A DNA stretch of 53,908 nt from an uncultured bacterium. Lineage in GTDB: Bacteria; Nitrospirota; Thermodesulfovibrionia; Thermodesulfovibrionales; Thermodesulfovibrionaceae. Below, piece after piece: positions 44,829 through 53,408 of the stretch. Where the stretch lies: NCBI GenBank assembly GCA_937998865.1, contig CALLBR010000028.1:1-53908 (forward strand), written 5' to 3'. The notes beneath the pieces were generated by a model that saw nothing but the letters and a program-made list of their open reading frames with translations, was not told the origin of the DNA and did not search any database. Made by a program: the position numbers and the translations under genes. Positions within the stretch are counted from its first letter, which is position 1, and each line of letters starts with the position of its first letter.

Positions 44829-46207
44829 TCTCCACAGAATTTGATACAATTGCCGCTATTAGCACACCCATTGGAGAAGGGGGGATTGGTATAATCCGCA
44901 TAAGCGGATCTAAGTCCATATCCATAGCTTCTAAAATCTTTAAATCACCAAAAGAAAAAGACCTCTATAATTTAAAATCTCATACAATTCATTATGGTTT
45001 CATTATAGATCCAGAAACATCTGAAAAAATAGATGAAGTTCTTCTCACTATAATGCGAGCGCCTAATACCTATACAAAAGAGGATGTTGTGGAGATAAAT
45101 TGTCATGGTGGTTATGTAATTTTAAATAGAATCCTAAATCTGGTAATTAGGTATGGTGCAAGGCTTGCAGAACCTGGAGAATTTACAAAGAGAGCTTTTC
45201 TTAATGGTAGAATCGATCTAAGTCAGGCTGAATCTGTAATTGACCTAATTAGAGCTAAGACAGAGGAAGCACAAAGAATTGCTATGGAACATCTAAGTGG
45301 TAAACTTTCTGAAAAGATAAACTCTCTACGAGATTCATTAACAAGAGTTTGCGCTCATATAGAGGCTTATATTGATTTTCCAGAAGAAGACATTGATGGT
45401 TTAACAGAAAGTGAAATTGAAAGGGAAATAAGGAAAATTAATTCAGAAATAAAAGAGCTTATTGAAGGATATGAAGAGGGCAAGATTTACAGAGAAGGAC
45501 TTAAGGTAGCAATAGTGGGAAAACCAAATGTAGGAAAGTCATCCCTTCTAAATGCTCTTTCCATGAAAGACAGAGCAATAGTAACTGAAATTCCCGGAAC
45601 TACAAGAGATATCATTGAAGAATACATTAATATTAAAGGCTTACCTTTAAAAATTATTGATACTGCAGGGATTAGGCATTCCCATGATCTTGTAGAAGCA
45701 GAGGGGATAAGGAGATCTCTGAAAGCCATAGATGAAGCAGAATTGGTGTTATTTTTACTTGATATGAGTAGAGAAATTGACAGTTTAGATAAGGAGATAA
45801 TGGAAAGAGTAGGGGGAAAAAGGATTATTCTAGTCCTTAATAAAAAGGATATAAAAAGAGAGGACTTTAAAATTCCTGAAAAAATTCAAGACCAACCATC
45901 TATTGAAATTTCAGCATTAAAAGGTGAAGGCATTGATGATTTAAGAGAATTAATTTTTAGAACTTTTATTTCTGGAAAATATTCAAAGGAAGGAGTTCTT
46001 GTAACAAAGCTGAGGCATAAAATTGCTTTAGAGAATGCTTACGAAGCTCTTCACAATGCTTTGAATAGTTTTAAAAAAGGCGAGCCCTTAGAGATTACTG
46101 CCATGTATCTCAGAGAAGGGCTCAGTTTTTTAGGTCAAATAATAGGCATTGTAACTACTGAAGATATATTAAATCTTATCTTCAATGAATTCTGCATAGG
46201 TAAATGA
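44825..46207 (+). CDS. mnmE: tRNA-modifying GTPase MnmE
   Basis: A 460-residue MnmE (TrmE): the N-terminal tetrahydrofolate-binding domain (DTIAAISTPIGEGGIGIIRISG), the inserted G domain with GKPNVGKSSLLN, DTAGIRHS and NKKD, and the C-terminal CIGK with the conserved cysteine. With MnmG it modifies U34 in tRNAs. The start is GTG 44825, overlapping the yidC stop as GTGA. mnmG does not follow; the run ends here. Confidence 0.96.
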   Translation: MISTEFDTIAAISTPIGEGGIGIIRISGSKSISIASKIFKSPKEKDLYNLKSHTIHYGFIIDPETSEKIDEVLLTIMRAPNTYTKEDVVEINCHGGYVILNRILNLVIRYGARLAEPGEFTKRAFLNGRIDLSQAESVIDLIRAKTEEAQRIAMEHLSGKLSEKINSLRDSLTRVCAHIEAYIDFPEEDIDGLTESEIEREIRKINSEIKELIEGYEEGKIYREGLKVAIVGKPNVGKSSLLNALSMKDRAIVTEIPGTTRDIIEEYINIKGLPLKIIDTAGIRHSHDLVEAEGIRRSLKAIDEAELVLFLLDMSREIDSLDKEIMERVGGKRIILVLNKKDIKREDFKIPEKIQDQPSIEISALKGEGIDDLRELIFRTFISGKYSKEGVLVTKLRHKIALENAYEALHNALNSFKKGEPLEITAMYLREGLSFLGQIIGIVTTEDILNLIFNEFCIGK

Positions 46208-46220
46208 ATATCTCTTTAAA

Positions 46221-47084
46221 CTATTTCTGTTTACTCACTCCTAAAGTTTGAGTCAAAAGCTCTTCTAAAGCTTTATCATTCACTTCTATCTTATGTTTAC
46301 TCTTCAATCCTTCAATATATTTTTCGAACCATTCCTGTTGTTTCTTTGCTTTTAACTGTTCCATTAATTGTCCTTTAATCTGTTCAAATTCAATAGCAGT
46401 ACCTCTTACATCAGTAACTTTGAAGATATAAAGACCATCTTTACGATTAAAAGGCATACTGACTTGTCCTTTTTTAAGATTAAAAATTAAGTTTTCCAAT
46501 TGGGGTTCCAGTTGACCCTTTTTAAAAAATCCTAAATCACCACCGCTTCCCTTTGTTTTGGAGTCTTTTGATAATTCTTTTGCTATTTTAGCAAAATCTT
46601 CTCCTTTATCAATTCTTTCATATACTTTTTGGGCATCTTCTTGGCTACTTACTATAATTTGGCTAAGTCTTACTTCTGTTGGTTTTATAAATTGATCTTT
46701 GTTCTTTTCATAGTAGTCTTTTGCTTCATTTTCTGTAACATCTTGAATTTTTTTAATTTCTTGCTCTAAAAGCATATTTATGAGAGTAATTTTTTTAAAC
46801 TCTTCTAATCTTCTTTTGAAATCTTCAGATTTTGCAAGATTTTGTTTTTTTGCTTCTTCGTAGAGAACTTCTCTTTTAATCAGTTCATCTTTAAGCCTAC
46901 TAAAACCCTCAGGAGATGTGAGAAAGGCTTTTGTCTGAGGAGGTAAATTTTTAAGATCTTCCTGTAAATCTTTTTTTGTAATCTTCGATGAACCTGTTTT
47001 CACAATTACATCCTCTTTACTTTGACTACAGGCAAAAATTGACAGAATAAAAACCAAGAGAATAAATAGATTCAGTTTTTTCAT
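46221..47084 (-). CDS. PpiC-type peptidyl-prolyl isomerase lipoprotein
   Basis: A 287-residue SurA/PrsA-like protein. A lipoprotein signal peptide ends in ILSIFAC (lipidated Cys19). A SurA-N-like helical region is followed by a parvulin domain at about 137-230: VRLSQIIVSSQEDAQKVYER, DSKTKGSGGDLGFFKKGQL and MPFNRKDGLYIFKVTD. It should be a membrane-anchored periplasmic chaperone. It converges with mnmE over 13 bases and has no strong operon partner. Confidence 0.88.
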   Translation of the reverse strand: MKKLNLFILLVFILSIFACSQSKEDVIVKTGSSKITKKDLQEDLKNLPPQTKAFLTSPEGFSRLKDELIKREVLYEEAKKQNLAKSEDFKRRLEEFKKITLINMLLEQEIKKIQDVTENEAKDYYEKNKDQFIKPTEVRLSQIIVSSQEDAQKVYERIDKGEDFAKIAKELSKDSKTKGSGGDLGFFKKGQLEPQLENLIFNLKKGQVSMPFNRKDGLYIFKVTDVRGTAIEFEQIKGQLMEQLKAKKQQEWFEKYIEGLKSKHKIEVNDKALEELLTQTLGVSKQK

Positions 47085-47124
47085 CTAATACTCCTTTCTC
47101 AATTTTTTCTCTAATTTAACATTC

Positions 47125-47268
47125 CTATGGATTTTTTAGCAAATTAATGAGAAAACCCTTAAAATGCTCATAGAAGGTTTTTAAATCCTTTTCAAAATAT
47201 CTTTTATTTTGATGCCATACCTTTAGATAGGAACCACTAAAGAGAGCTAACTTATTTTTTATTTTCAA
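47125..47268 (-). other. Possible 47-codon reading frame after tail copy 1
   Basis: Overlapping the end of the first tail copy in another frame is a TTG-started frame reading KIKNKLALFSGSYLKVWHQN, then KRYFEKDLKTFYEHFKGF, ending in a stop at 47125. The residue composition looks protein-like, but I recognise no family, and the TTG start and poor ribosome-binding spacing are weak support. It may be the broken end of another gene. Confidence 0.25.
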
Positions 47269-47473
47269 TTATTTGGATTTCCTCCTCCGTTAATCCATAC
47301 AACTTATATACCAGTTCGTCTATCTCTCGCTCAAGGGCTGAGGTGTCGGTGTCTGGATCTTGCTTTTTGGCAGCGAGGATGCTATTAAGAATATAAAGGT
47401 GAAAGAGGAGTGATTGAAAGGATTTTAAGAAGGCTAATTGTACATATGCAATCTTGACCCATGACTTTCTCAT
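47252..47473 (-). pseudogene. Tail copy 1: C-terminal fragment of a type IIG/TaqI-like restriction-modification protein
   Basis: A 73-codon frame whose last 42 residues, from AAKKQDPDTDTSALEREIDE to LYGLTEEEIQIIENKK, are the recognisable extreme C-terminus of Eco57I/TaqI-like combined restriction-modification proteins, normally 800-1100 residues long. The rest of the protein is missing; the first 30 residues look unrelated. It starts 2 bases after the ATPase stop. Positions 47295-47332 match 53273-53310 at 37 of 38 bases. Confidence 0.75.
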
Positions 47474-47475
47474 AT

Positions 47476-49890
47476 TTATTTAGTCCAATCATACTTTAAC
47501 TTTCCACATTTGCATCTTAATTTTTTTTTGACCTCATCATAATATTTCACTGAAACTGTTTTGTTACATTCATCACAATAAAACAAATTTTTCAGTTTTT
47601 TTACATCATCCCAAAAAGCTCTACAATCACCGATACTAGCTTGAAAACTGTTGTAGTGAGAATCTACATTTCCTATAAAAAGAGAGTTGTTGAGTAACTT
47701 ATCTATAATTTCAGCAAATATGCTTTTAGAAGTTTGTTTATTCACTTTGCTTTTTAAGCAGGAAAGCATTTCATTACACATTCTTTTTTCATTTATATCA
47801 TTGCCTTTATACGGAACATAAACTTCTATTTCCTGTGAAATCTCTTTTAGAATTTTTTCTAAATATTTTCTTATCAAATTTCCTAATCCTATAGGATCAT
47901 TATTCTTTATTTTATTTTCAATAGCATATTCTAAATCGATAAGACTCTCATCTAAATGGGTACCATCTTCCGCTGACCACTTTATAGCTTGAATATACCA
48001 ATTTACGTTCCCTCTTACTAAATTCTTCATTAGTTCAAACCAATCTTTTTCGTGTGTTAAAATTATAACTTGATAATCTTTGAATTTTTCTATTATGATG
48101 TCTGCTAATCTTTTTCTATGTTCACTGTCAAAGCTTGAAACTATATCATCTAAGACAAAAAACTTATTTTCTTTATTAAATGCCTCTACTGAAGCAAGGA
48201 AAAATGCTATTCCTAAACTATTTAAATGTGATTCACTAAGATATTTTTGTGGAGGCGATGCGTTTAGATTGTGAAATTTATACTCTATTGTAAGCCCCTT
48301 TAAATCATCGTTATCTTCAACAAGTTTCACTTGAAAATCTGATATGTTTTCACCGGGGTGCATGTAATTATAATATTCAGATATTTTATCTGAAAACTGA
48401 TTTATAAATTTATCAAGTTCTTCTTTCTGTTTTTTTACAAATTCATTATAAATCAATGTCATGGATTTTAAATACTTTTCTAAAATTTCTTTTTCTTTCC
48501 TAAAATATTGTATTTCCTTATATCTTTCCCATGAAAGAGAGATTCTATCCTGTATTTCAAGGATTTTCTGTCCTTGTAATTGAAGACCTAATTCCGTATA
48601 TTTTTCATCACAATATTTAATAGTCTTATCTAATATATTCTGGTCGATCTTGATATCCTCTGGACATTTTAATTGTTCCGATCTGAATAAATCTTTTTCT
48701 ATTTCTTTCTCTAAATCATGCCACCAGTTTTTAAATGTTCCTATAAATTCCTGTAACAATATATTATCTTTGTTAGAATAAAATTCGGTTTTTTCAATAA
48801 CAGACAATAAACTCATAAAATCTTGCAAATAACTTTTTAATTCTTTTTTTAGATTCTCTAATTCATTTTTTATCTCTTTAATTGATGACAATTTTTTTAT
48901 TCGCTCATTAATCTCGCTAATTAATTCCATCTTACTTTTATTTTGAAAACATAAAGGACATTTATCTTCTTCCCATATGCGGCTCTGAATGATGTTCACA
49001 CCAATATTCCATAATTTTTCAAGAGCAATTTGTTTTATGAGCTCTATATTATTTAAGAGGTTATTGTAATTTGAACAATAATTTTGATATTTTTCATAAA
49101 ACTGTTCAATACCATTCTTTAAAGATAAGAGCTGATTTTTACTCTTTTCTAAATAATCGCGCTTTCTTATCACAATGGAGTCATCTACAGATTTAAAATT
49201 GTTTAAAAGATTGTCTATATCTTTAGTTGTAGCAATCTTGGGGAAATTTAAATCTTTTATTAATTCATTTACTTTCTGAATCAAAGCAGTGTCATCTACT
49301 ATTAACTCGCCAAGTTTCTCCAGTATTTGGCCTTCTCTTTTACTTATTTCATCATCAAATCTTTTTGTCTTAATCTTTTGAGCAATTTCATTCCGAGTTC
49401 TTTTCAAGGTGTCTCTTGTCTTTAAAACATCCTCAAGTCCTATAATTTGTGAGATTTTGTCTAATCTCACTTTTTTTGTTGCAAGAATTAGCTCTGTTAA
49501 ATTAGCGTATCTTAGAATTAAATTTTCTTGTTTTGAGTTTGAGATATACTGTGTAAAAAAATCCGAGAAATTTTGATTGGTTATTCTAAGTTCCACATCT
49601 ATTTCTTTTATATTATCTACTTTACTATCCGAAAAAAACATAGACACTGATGCTTTTTCATTATCCGAGATATGAATGTTCCGGATTGCCGTAACGCCAC
49701 CCCTTCTATCTATCTCTTCTCCAGATAAATGATCAATTTTATCATGATAAAACCATTCAATAGCGTCAGTTATACTACTTTTTCCACTACCGTTTTCTCC
49801 ATAGATTAAGCAAGATTTTGAATTTAAATTTAACTCTAACTTATTTTTTATTCCTCTAAACCCTTTTATTTCAACCTTTTTAAGTTTCAT
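47476..49890 (-). CDS. SMC/RecF-like ATPase with zinc hook and C-terminal zinc ribbon
   Basis: An 804-residue ABC-type ATPase. Walker A is YGENGSGKSS (Lys37); the arms are long coiled coils with a CPLC hook at Cys311/Cys314; a signature-like LSESHLNSLG lies near residue 555; Walker B is FFVLDD (Asp581/Asp582) followed by a switch histidine, LTHEKDW (His613). The end has CDEC and CKC (Cys772, 775, 793, 795), a zinc ribbon. The fold resembles RecF/Rad50-type and defence ATPases (AAA_15 class). Its ATG overlaps the 62-residue gene by 11 bases, in one operon with a GIY-YIG nuclease. It may sense DNA ends or phage DNA; its function is inferred only. Confidence 0.85.
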   Translation of the reverse strand: MKLKKVEIKGFRGIKNKLELNLNSKSCLIYGENGSGKSSITDAIEWFYHDKIDHLSGEEIDRRGGVTAIRNIHISDNEKASVSMFFSDSKVDNIKEIDVELRITNQNFSDFFTQYISNSKQENLILRYANLTELILATKKVRLDKISQIIGLEDVLKTRDTLKRTRNEIAQKIKTKRFDDEISKREGQILEKLGELIVDDTALIQKVNELIKDLNFPKIATTKDIDNLLNNFKSVDDSIVIRKRDYLEKSKNQLLSLKNGIEQFYEKYQNYCSNYNNLLNNIELIKQIALEKLWNIGVNIIQSRIWEEDKCPLCFQNKSKMELISEINERIKKLSSIKEIKNELENLKKELKSYLQDFMSLLSVIEKTEFYSNKDNILLQEFIGTFKNWWHDLEKEIEKDLFRSEQLKCPEDIKIDQNILDKTIKYCDEKYTELGLQLQGQKILEIQDRISLSWERYKEIQYFRKEKEILEKYLKSMTLIYNEFVKKQKEELDKFINQFSDKISEYYNYMHPGENISDFQVKLVEDNDDLKGLTIEYKFHNLNASPPQKYLSESHLNSLGIAFFLASVEAFNKENKFFVLDDIVSSFDSEHRKRLADIIIEKFKDYQVIILTHEKDWFELMKNLVRGNVNWYIQAIKWSAEDGTHLDESLIDLEYAIENKIKNNDPIGLGNLIRKYLEKILKEISQEIEVYVPYKGNDINEKRMCNEMLSCLKSKVNKQTSKSIFAEIIDKLLNNSLFIGNVDSHYNSFQASIGDCRAFWDDVKKLKNLFYCDECNKTVSVKYYDEVKKKLRCKCGKLKYDWTK

Positions 49891-50068
49891 TTTTTATCTC
49901 CTCATCTAATAATTTATCAATCATATTTTTAACATATGTTTCTGTAAATTTCTTCGTTCTATACAATTCCTTCAATTTATTTGCTAAATTTTTATCAACA
50001 TCTTGGATTGAAGTTATGCTTTCAAAGAACTCTTCCAAAATTTTTTCTCCAGACTTTATTTCACTCAT
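49880..50068 (-). CDS. Small helical protein of a putative defence operon
   Basis: A 62-residue acidic/basic helical protein starting MSEIKSGEKILEEFFESI. I choose ATG 50068 because AGGAGGTG lies 6 bases before it; an earlier in-frame ATG at 50092 lies within the ribosome-binding region. No family is recognised. It overlaps the nuclease gene before it by 8 bases and the ATPase gene after it by 11 bases, so it is strictly coupled to both and could be an adaptor. Confidence 0.7.
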   Translation of the reverse strand: MSEIKSGEKILEEFFESITSIQDVDKNLANKLKELYRTKKFTETYVKNMIDKLLDEEIKNET

Positions 50069-50537
50069 TTTTTTCACCTCCTGTTTTTTCAAAATATTTC
50101 CAATTTATCTCAAGTTTAAAATCAAAGTTTTCATGAATAATTTGAAAACCAGTTTTATTGTTGCATATAGGATATATTCCATAATTATTAACAAAATCTA
50201 AAATAAAAAAACTTTCAAGGTCCTCAATTCTATAATTCCATATGCTTTTTAAAACTTCAAAATTTATGTGTGTAAAGTAAAGTTCGTCAAGTTTTCTATA
50301 ATTAAATAAGCCTATATTTCCTGATTCTCCGTTCCAATGCTGAATTAATCTCTTGCCAATACTATTAGTCTTTTTTTCGCTCATTCCAATGTATATTAAC
50401 CTTGATTTTCCAAAAGGATATTGAATTTCGTTTTCTTTTAAGAAAATAAAATAAAGGCCACATATTCCATAAAGGTTTTTGATATTTGATGGCTCTATTT
50501 TTTTGGAATTGCTAAAATTTATAATGTACTTCTTCAT
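50061..50537 (-). CDS. GIY-YIG nuclease-like protein
   Basis: A 158-residue protein with the pattern of a GIY-YIG nuclease: CGLYFIF (Tyr29 of GLY), RLIYIGMS (Tyr49 of YIG), KRLIQHW with Arg63, then Glu108 in EDLESFFILDF and Asn126 in YPICN. This order and spacing agree with the catalytic Tyr/Tyr/Arg/Glu/Asn set. There is an insertion between GLY and YIG. No DNA-binding domain is attached. It is the likely effector of the operon with the ATPase; that is inference. Spacing of 11 bases from the WYL-like gene. Confidence 0.75.
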   Translation of the reverse strand: MKKYIINFSNSKKIEPSNIKNLYGICGLYFIFLKENEIQYPFGKSRLIYIGMSEKKTNSIGKRLIQHWNGESGNIGLFNYRKLDELYFTHINFEVLKSIWNYRIEDLESFFILDFVNNYGIYPICNNKTGFQIIHENFDFKLEINWKYFEKTGGEKNE

Positions 50538-50548
50538 GTTATATTATT

Positions 50549-50845
50549 TTATAACTCGCAAAAAATTATTGGTATTCTCGAATCTCCTTTTTTATATCCA
50601 GGACGAGGCTCAGAAAAAATTTCATCAGTGACTTGTAAATTTGAAATTTTATCGACAACATAGAGCCTCCAAAAAGGTTCTTTTCCAGACGAACTATACC
50701 CTCCCACTTGATATGCGCATAAAACTTCATTGCCTGTATTTTTATGTATTCCATAAGTATGAGGTTCCACAATTCTATCGTATCCCTCATAATTAAATTT
50801 AATTACCTTCCTATTTTTAATCGCTTCACAAATAAGATTATTCAT
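50549..50845 (-). CDS. WYL-domain-like protein
   Basis: A 98-residue protein resembling a lone WYL domain: ICEAIKNRKVIKFNYEG, then RIVEPHTYGIHKNTGNEVLC, AYQVGGYSSSGKEPFWRLY and VDKISNLQVTDE. WYL domains bind nucleic acids or nucleotide ligands and often regulate defence systems. GGAGGT lies before the ATG. It is the first gene of the four-gene set and its ribosome-binding site touches tail copy 2. There is no helix-turn-helix. Confidence 0.7.
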   Translation of the reverse strand: MNNLICEAIKNRKVIKFNYEGYDRIVEPHTYGIHKNTGNEVLCAYQVGGYSSSGKEPFWRLYVVDKISNLQVTDEIFSEPRPGYKKGDSRIPIIFCEL

Positions 50846-50857
50846 TTTTTACCTCCT

Positions 50858-50926
50858 TCAATTATTCTTTATCTCCTACTCCATAAGCCCATATAGCTTG
50901 TACAACTGCTGGTCTATATAATGCAA
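50858..50926 (-). pseudogene. Tail copy 2: degenerate restriction-modification C-terminus
   Basis: Read on the minus strand the stretch gives IDQQLYKLYGLME, stop, EIKNN, stop, which aligns without gaps to IDELVYKLYGLTEEEI of tail copy 1, with TAG in place of one GAG codon. At base level 50887-50917 matches copy 3 at 23 of 31 positions. It is too short and broken to function. Confidence 0.7.
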
Positions 50927-50954
50927 TTAGTCTATAAAAAAAGTTTTTATCAAA

Positions 50955-53216
50955 TCAATTTCGATTTGATTCACATAAAGCATCATAATGTTCTTTATCT
51001 TTTTTTTCTATTGTTTCAAGAACACATTTAACACAAGTTTCCATCTCGTTAATATCTGGAAATTTTTGCAAATGTTCTGGGTTTTCTTCGTGTGAATATT
51101 CATCAAGGATTTTCAAAGTCGTCTGTTTTTCTTTCAAATCAATATCCGCAAAATATTTTCCACATTTATCTTTAAATTTTTTTCCATCAGGATATTTTTG
51201 AAATAAATATGCTTCCAAAAATCGCCTTGCGATGTTGGGTAGTATATATAATAACTCAAAATTAGACTTGTCTTTAGATTCATTATATTGCTTTAGAATG
51301 CTAAACAAATAATTGTATTCTGATTTAAACTTTCTCAGAACATCTGGTAGGTTTTCAATTATTGTAAATTTGTCATTATTAGATGTTATTTTTTTAATTA
51401 AATAGTAATTTTCTTTATCTCTTTTATTTTGTTTGTTAGGTGTACCATCAGGATCACTTTTTACTAAATCCTTTAATAAATTGAAGAAATCAAATTTGTG
51501 AGTTGTAATAAATAATTGTTTACAATTTAAAATCTTTTCAGCAAGAAAACCATAAACTTTAAAGGTATGATTGCTGTCTAAACTCGAAACAGGGTCATCA
51601 ATGAAGACAATGGATTCAGATAAATTAAAGTCTTTTTCTTCCAATCGTACAAAGAAATAAATAAGGGCAATAATGTTTTTTTCACCAGTACTCAAATTTT
51701 TTGCAATTTCAATATCTCTGTAAATTTGATATTTTCCGTTATCTAAAAGTTTTAATTTTAATTTATCATCATTAAAAAATTGCGTTAAATAATAATTTAT
51801 TTTCTCTGCTCCAAGTGCCCCTGATTTGATTTGACTGTTGATTTCATTTATTTTCCTTTCAATTTCATTTTTTTTATTTTTTAATTGTTTAATCTTTTTA
51901 TTATAACAATCCAACAGTCGGACACGGGCAAAATATTTTATTTCATCAACTGCTTTTGCTGCATGATGATTCTTTATTTTTTCTTTAGCTTGACTTTTTT
52001 CTTTTTCAAGGTTTTCAACTTTTTGGTTGTTATCTGCAATAATTTTATTTATTTCATTAATTAAGTTTTCAATACTTGTTTGGTTACTATTGATATCTTC
52101 CAAAACCAATGCATCAAAGGGTTTTTCTCTTTTCTCTTTGAGTTTGTTCAACAAACCCTCTAATGAATAAGTATAATTTTTTAATTCAGACAGTAAAACT
52201 CGTAGTTTTTCTTCGTATTCTTTCTGATAACCTGGAAAAAATCTGGCTTTATCGGGTGTTTGAAATCTTTCAATATCGTTTTTATGGTTATTTATTTGCT
52301 TTTCTTGGCGATCTATCTGATTAATCAATTGCTCAAATTCATCGGAAAAATGTTTGTTCAATCTTTCTAATAAATCTTCTGGTAATCTGTTCCCACAAAA
52401 CTGGCAGGTTGCTTCATTTTTATGAAGATTTATACCTTCCCATACCCAAGTACTTAATTTAGGATTATCTTTTAATTTTTCAATAACTTGTTGAACAGTA
52501 ATTTTTTTTGTTAAAATATTTTCGACCTCATTAAAATACTTATTGAGTTTTAGCTGCATTGATATTGTAGGTAACATTTCGTAGTGTGTTGAAATTCTTA
52601 TGGTAGTGAGTAATTGATTATATTCTTCATCTTGTAATATCAAATTTCTGTAATTATCTCTTATTCCATTTATTTTTTCCTCAAGTTCATTTTTATCAAA
52701 TTCTTTAGGATTTGTGATGCCAAGTATACTTCTCATATTACTTGCTTTATCTGTAAGGAATTGGTCTTTATGCTTTTCGTGACTTTGTTTTTTCTTTACA
52801 ATTTCCTTTAAATGTTTCTCTTGTTCATCTTTTTCTTTTATCAGGTTATTAACAGTATCTTCTAACTCTATTGACTCCTTACTTAGTAATAAAACCGGAT
52901 TGATTTCATGTTTATCATCATTCCATCTAAAATTTTCCTCAATAAAATCTTCATTAAAGACCCGAATATTAAAATCTTGGCCGATGTTTATTTCCGTTAT
53001 TTCATCGCTTTCTGTTTTTAATATGAATGAAACACTTTCAAAATCAGGGTTTAGTCTTTTATCCTCCAAAAATTTAAATATTCTTGATAAAGTTGTTTTA
53101 CCAGAATAATTCCAACCATAGAAAAAATTATATCTTTTGAATTCATTACAATTTCGTAACCAGGTAAAATCCTTAAATGTACCTAAATTTGATATTTTAG
53201 CTATTTTCTTAATCAT
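50955..53216 (-). CDS. rloC: RloC-like anticodon nuclease (AAA_13 ATPase)
   Basis: A 753-residue protein of the PrrC/RloC type. Walker A is FFYGWNYSGKTTLSRIF (Lys40); long coiled coils carry one CQFC hook (Cys271/Cys274), the zinc hook that separates RloC from PrrC; the signature is LSTGEK (508-513), Walker B SIVFIDDP (Asp540/Asp541), then TTHK (His573). The C-terminal RRFLE with Arg664/Glu668 and His709 fits the Arg-x3-Glu...His triad of the anticodon nuclease. RloC cuts tRNA after DNA damage or phage attack. Translation is probably coupled to the tail-copy-3 frame, which overlaps the start. It lacks the usual type I hsd neighbours within the window. Confidence 0.82.
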   Translation of the reverse strand: MIKKIAKISNLGTFKDFTWLRNCNEFKRYNFFYGWNYSGKTTLSRIFKFLEDKRLNPDFESVSFILKTESDEITEINIGQDFNIRVFNEDFIEENFRWNDDKHEINPVLLLSKESIELEDTVNNLIKEKDEQEKHLKEIVKKKQSHEKHKDQFLTDKASNMRSILGITNPKEFDKNELEEKINGIRDNYRNLILQDEEYNQLLTTIRISTHYEMLPTISMQLKLNKYFNEVENILTKKITVQQVIEKLKDNPKLSTWVWEGINLHKNEATCQFCGNRLPEDLLERLNKHFSDEFEQLINQIDRQEKQINNHKNDIERFQTPDKARFFPGYQKEYEEKLRVLLSELKNYTYSLEGLLNKLKEKREKPFDALVLEDINSNQTSIENLINEINKIIADNNQKVENLEKEKSQAKEKIKNHHAAKAVDEIKYFARVRLLDCYNKKIKQLKNKKNEIERKINEINSQIKSGALGAEKINYYLTQFFNDDKLKLKLLDNGKYQIYRDIEIAKNLSTGEKNIIALIYFFVRLEEKDFNLSESIVFIDDPVSSLDSNHTFKVYGFLAEKILNCKQLFITTHKFDFFNLLKDLVKSDPDGTPNKQNKRDKENYYLIKKITSNNDKFTIIENLPDVLRKFKSEYNYLFSILKQYNESKDKSNFELLYILPNIARRFLEAYLFQKYPDGKKFKDKCGKYFADIDLKEKQTTLKILDEYSHEENPEHLQKFPDINEMETCVKCVLETIEKKDKEHYDALCESNRN

Positions 53217-53373
53217 AATTTTCCTCCCTTAACTTTGTCCCTTTTACAATTTCAATTTCTTCATCTGTAAGCCCATACAACTTATATACCAGTTCGTCTA
53301 TTTCTCGCTCCCAGTGGGGTGGTATCGGATTGTGGTTTTTATTTTTTATTACGTAAATATAATCTAAAAGCAC
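53209..53373 (-). pseudogene. Tail copy 3: restriction-modification C-terminal fragment coupled to rloC
   Basis: A 54-codon frame from GTG 53373 reads LLDYIYVIKNKNHNPIPPHW, then EREIDELVYKLYGLTDEEIE and IVKGTKLREE, the C-terminus of a type IIG/TaqI-like protein, including the typical PPHWEREID. An in-frame TGA lies two codons before the GTG, so the rest of the protein is missing. The stop overlaps the rloC ATG by 8 bases, so if translated it would couple to rloC. It shares 37 of 38 bases with tail copy 1. Confidence 0.7.
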
Positions 53374-53408
53374 TAATCAAAATTAAAGGCACTTAGTTAA
53401 TCATTAAT

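Noticed and set aside
50566-50790. 74-codon frame overlapping the WYL-like gene in another phase
   Set aside because: No ribosome-binding site, and the other frame has recognisable WYL-type sequence and a strong Shine-Dalgarno.
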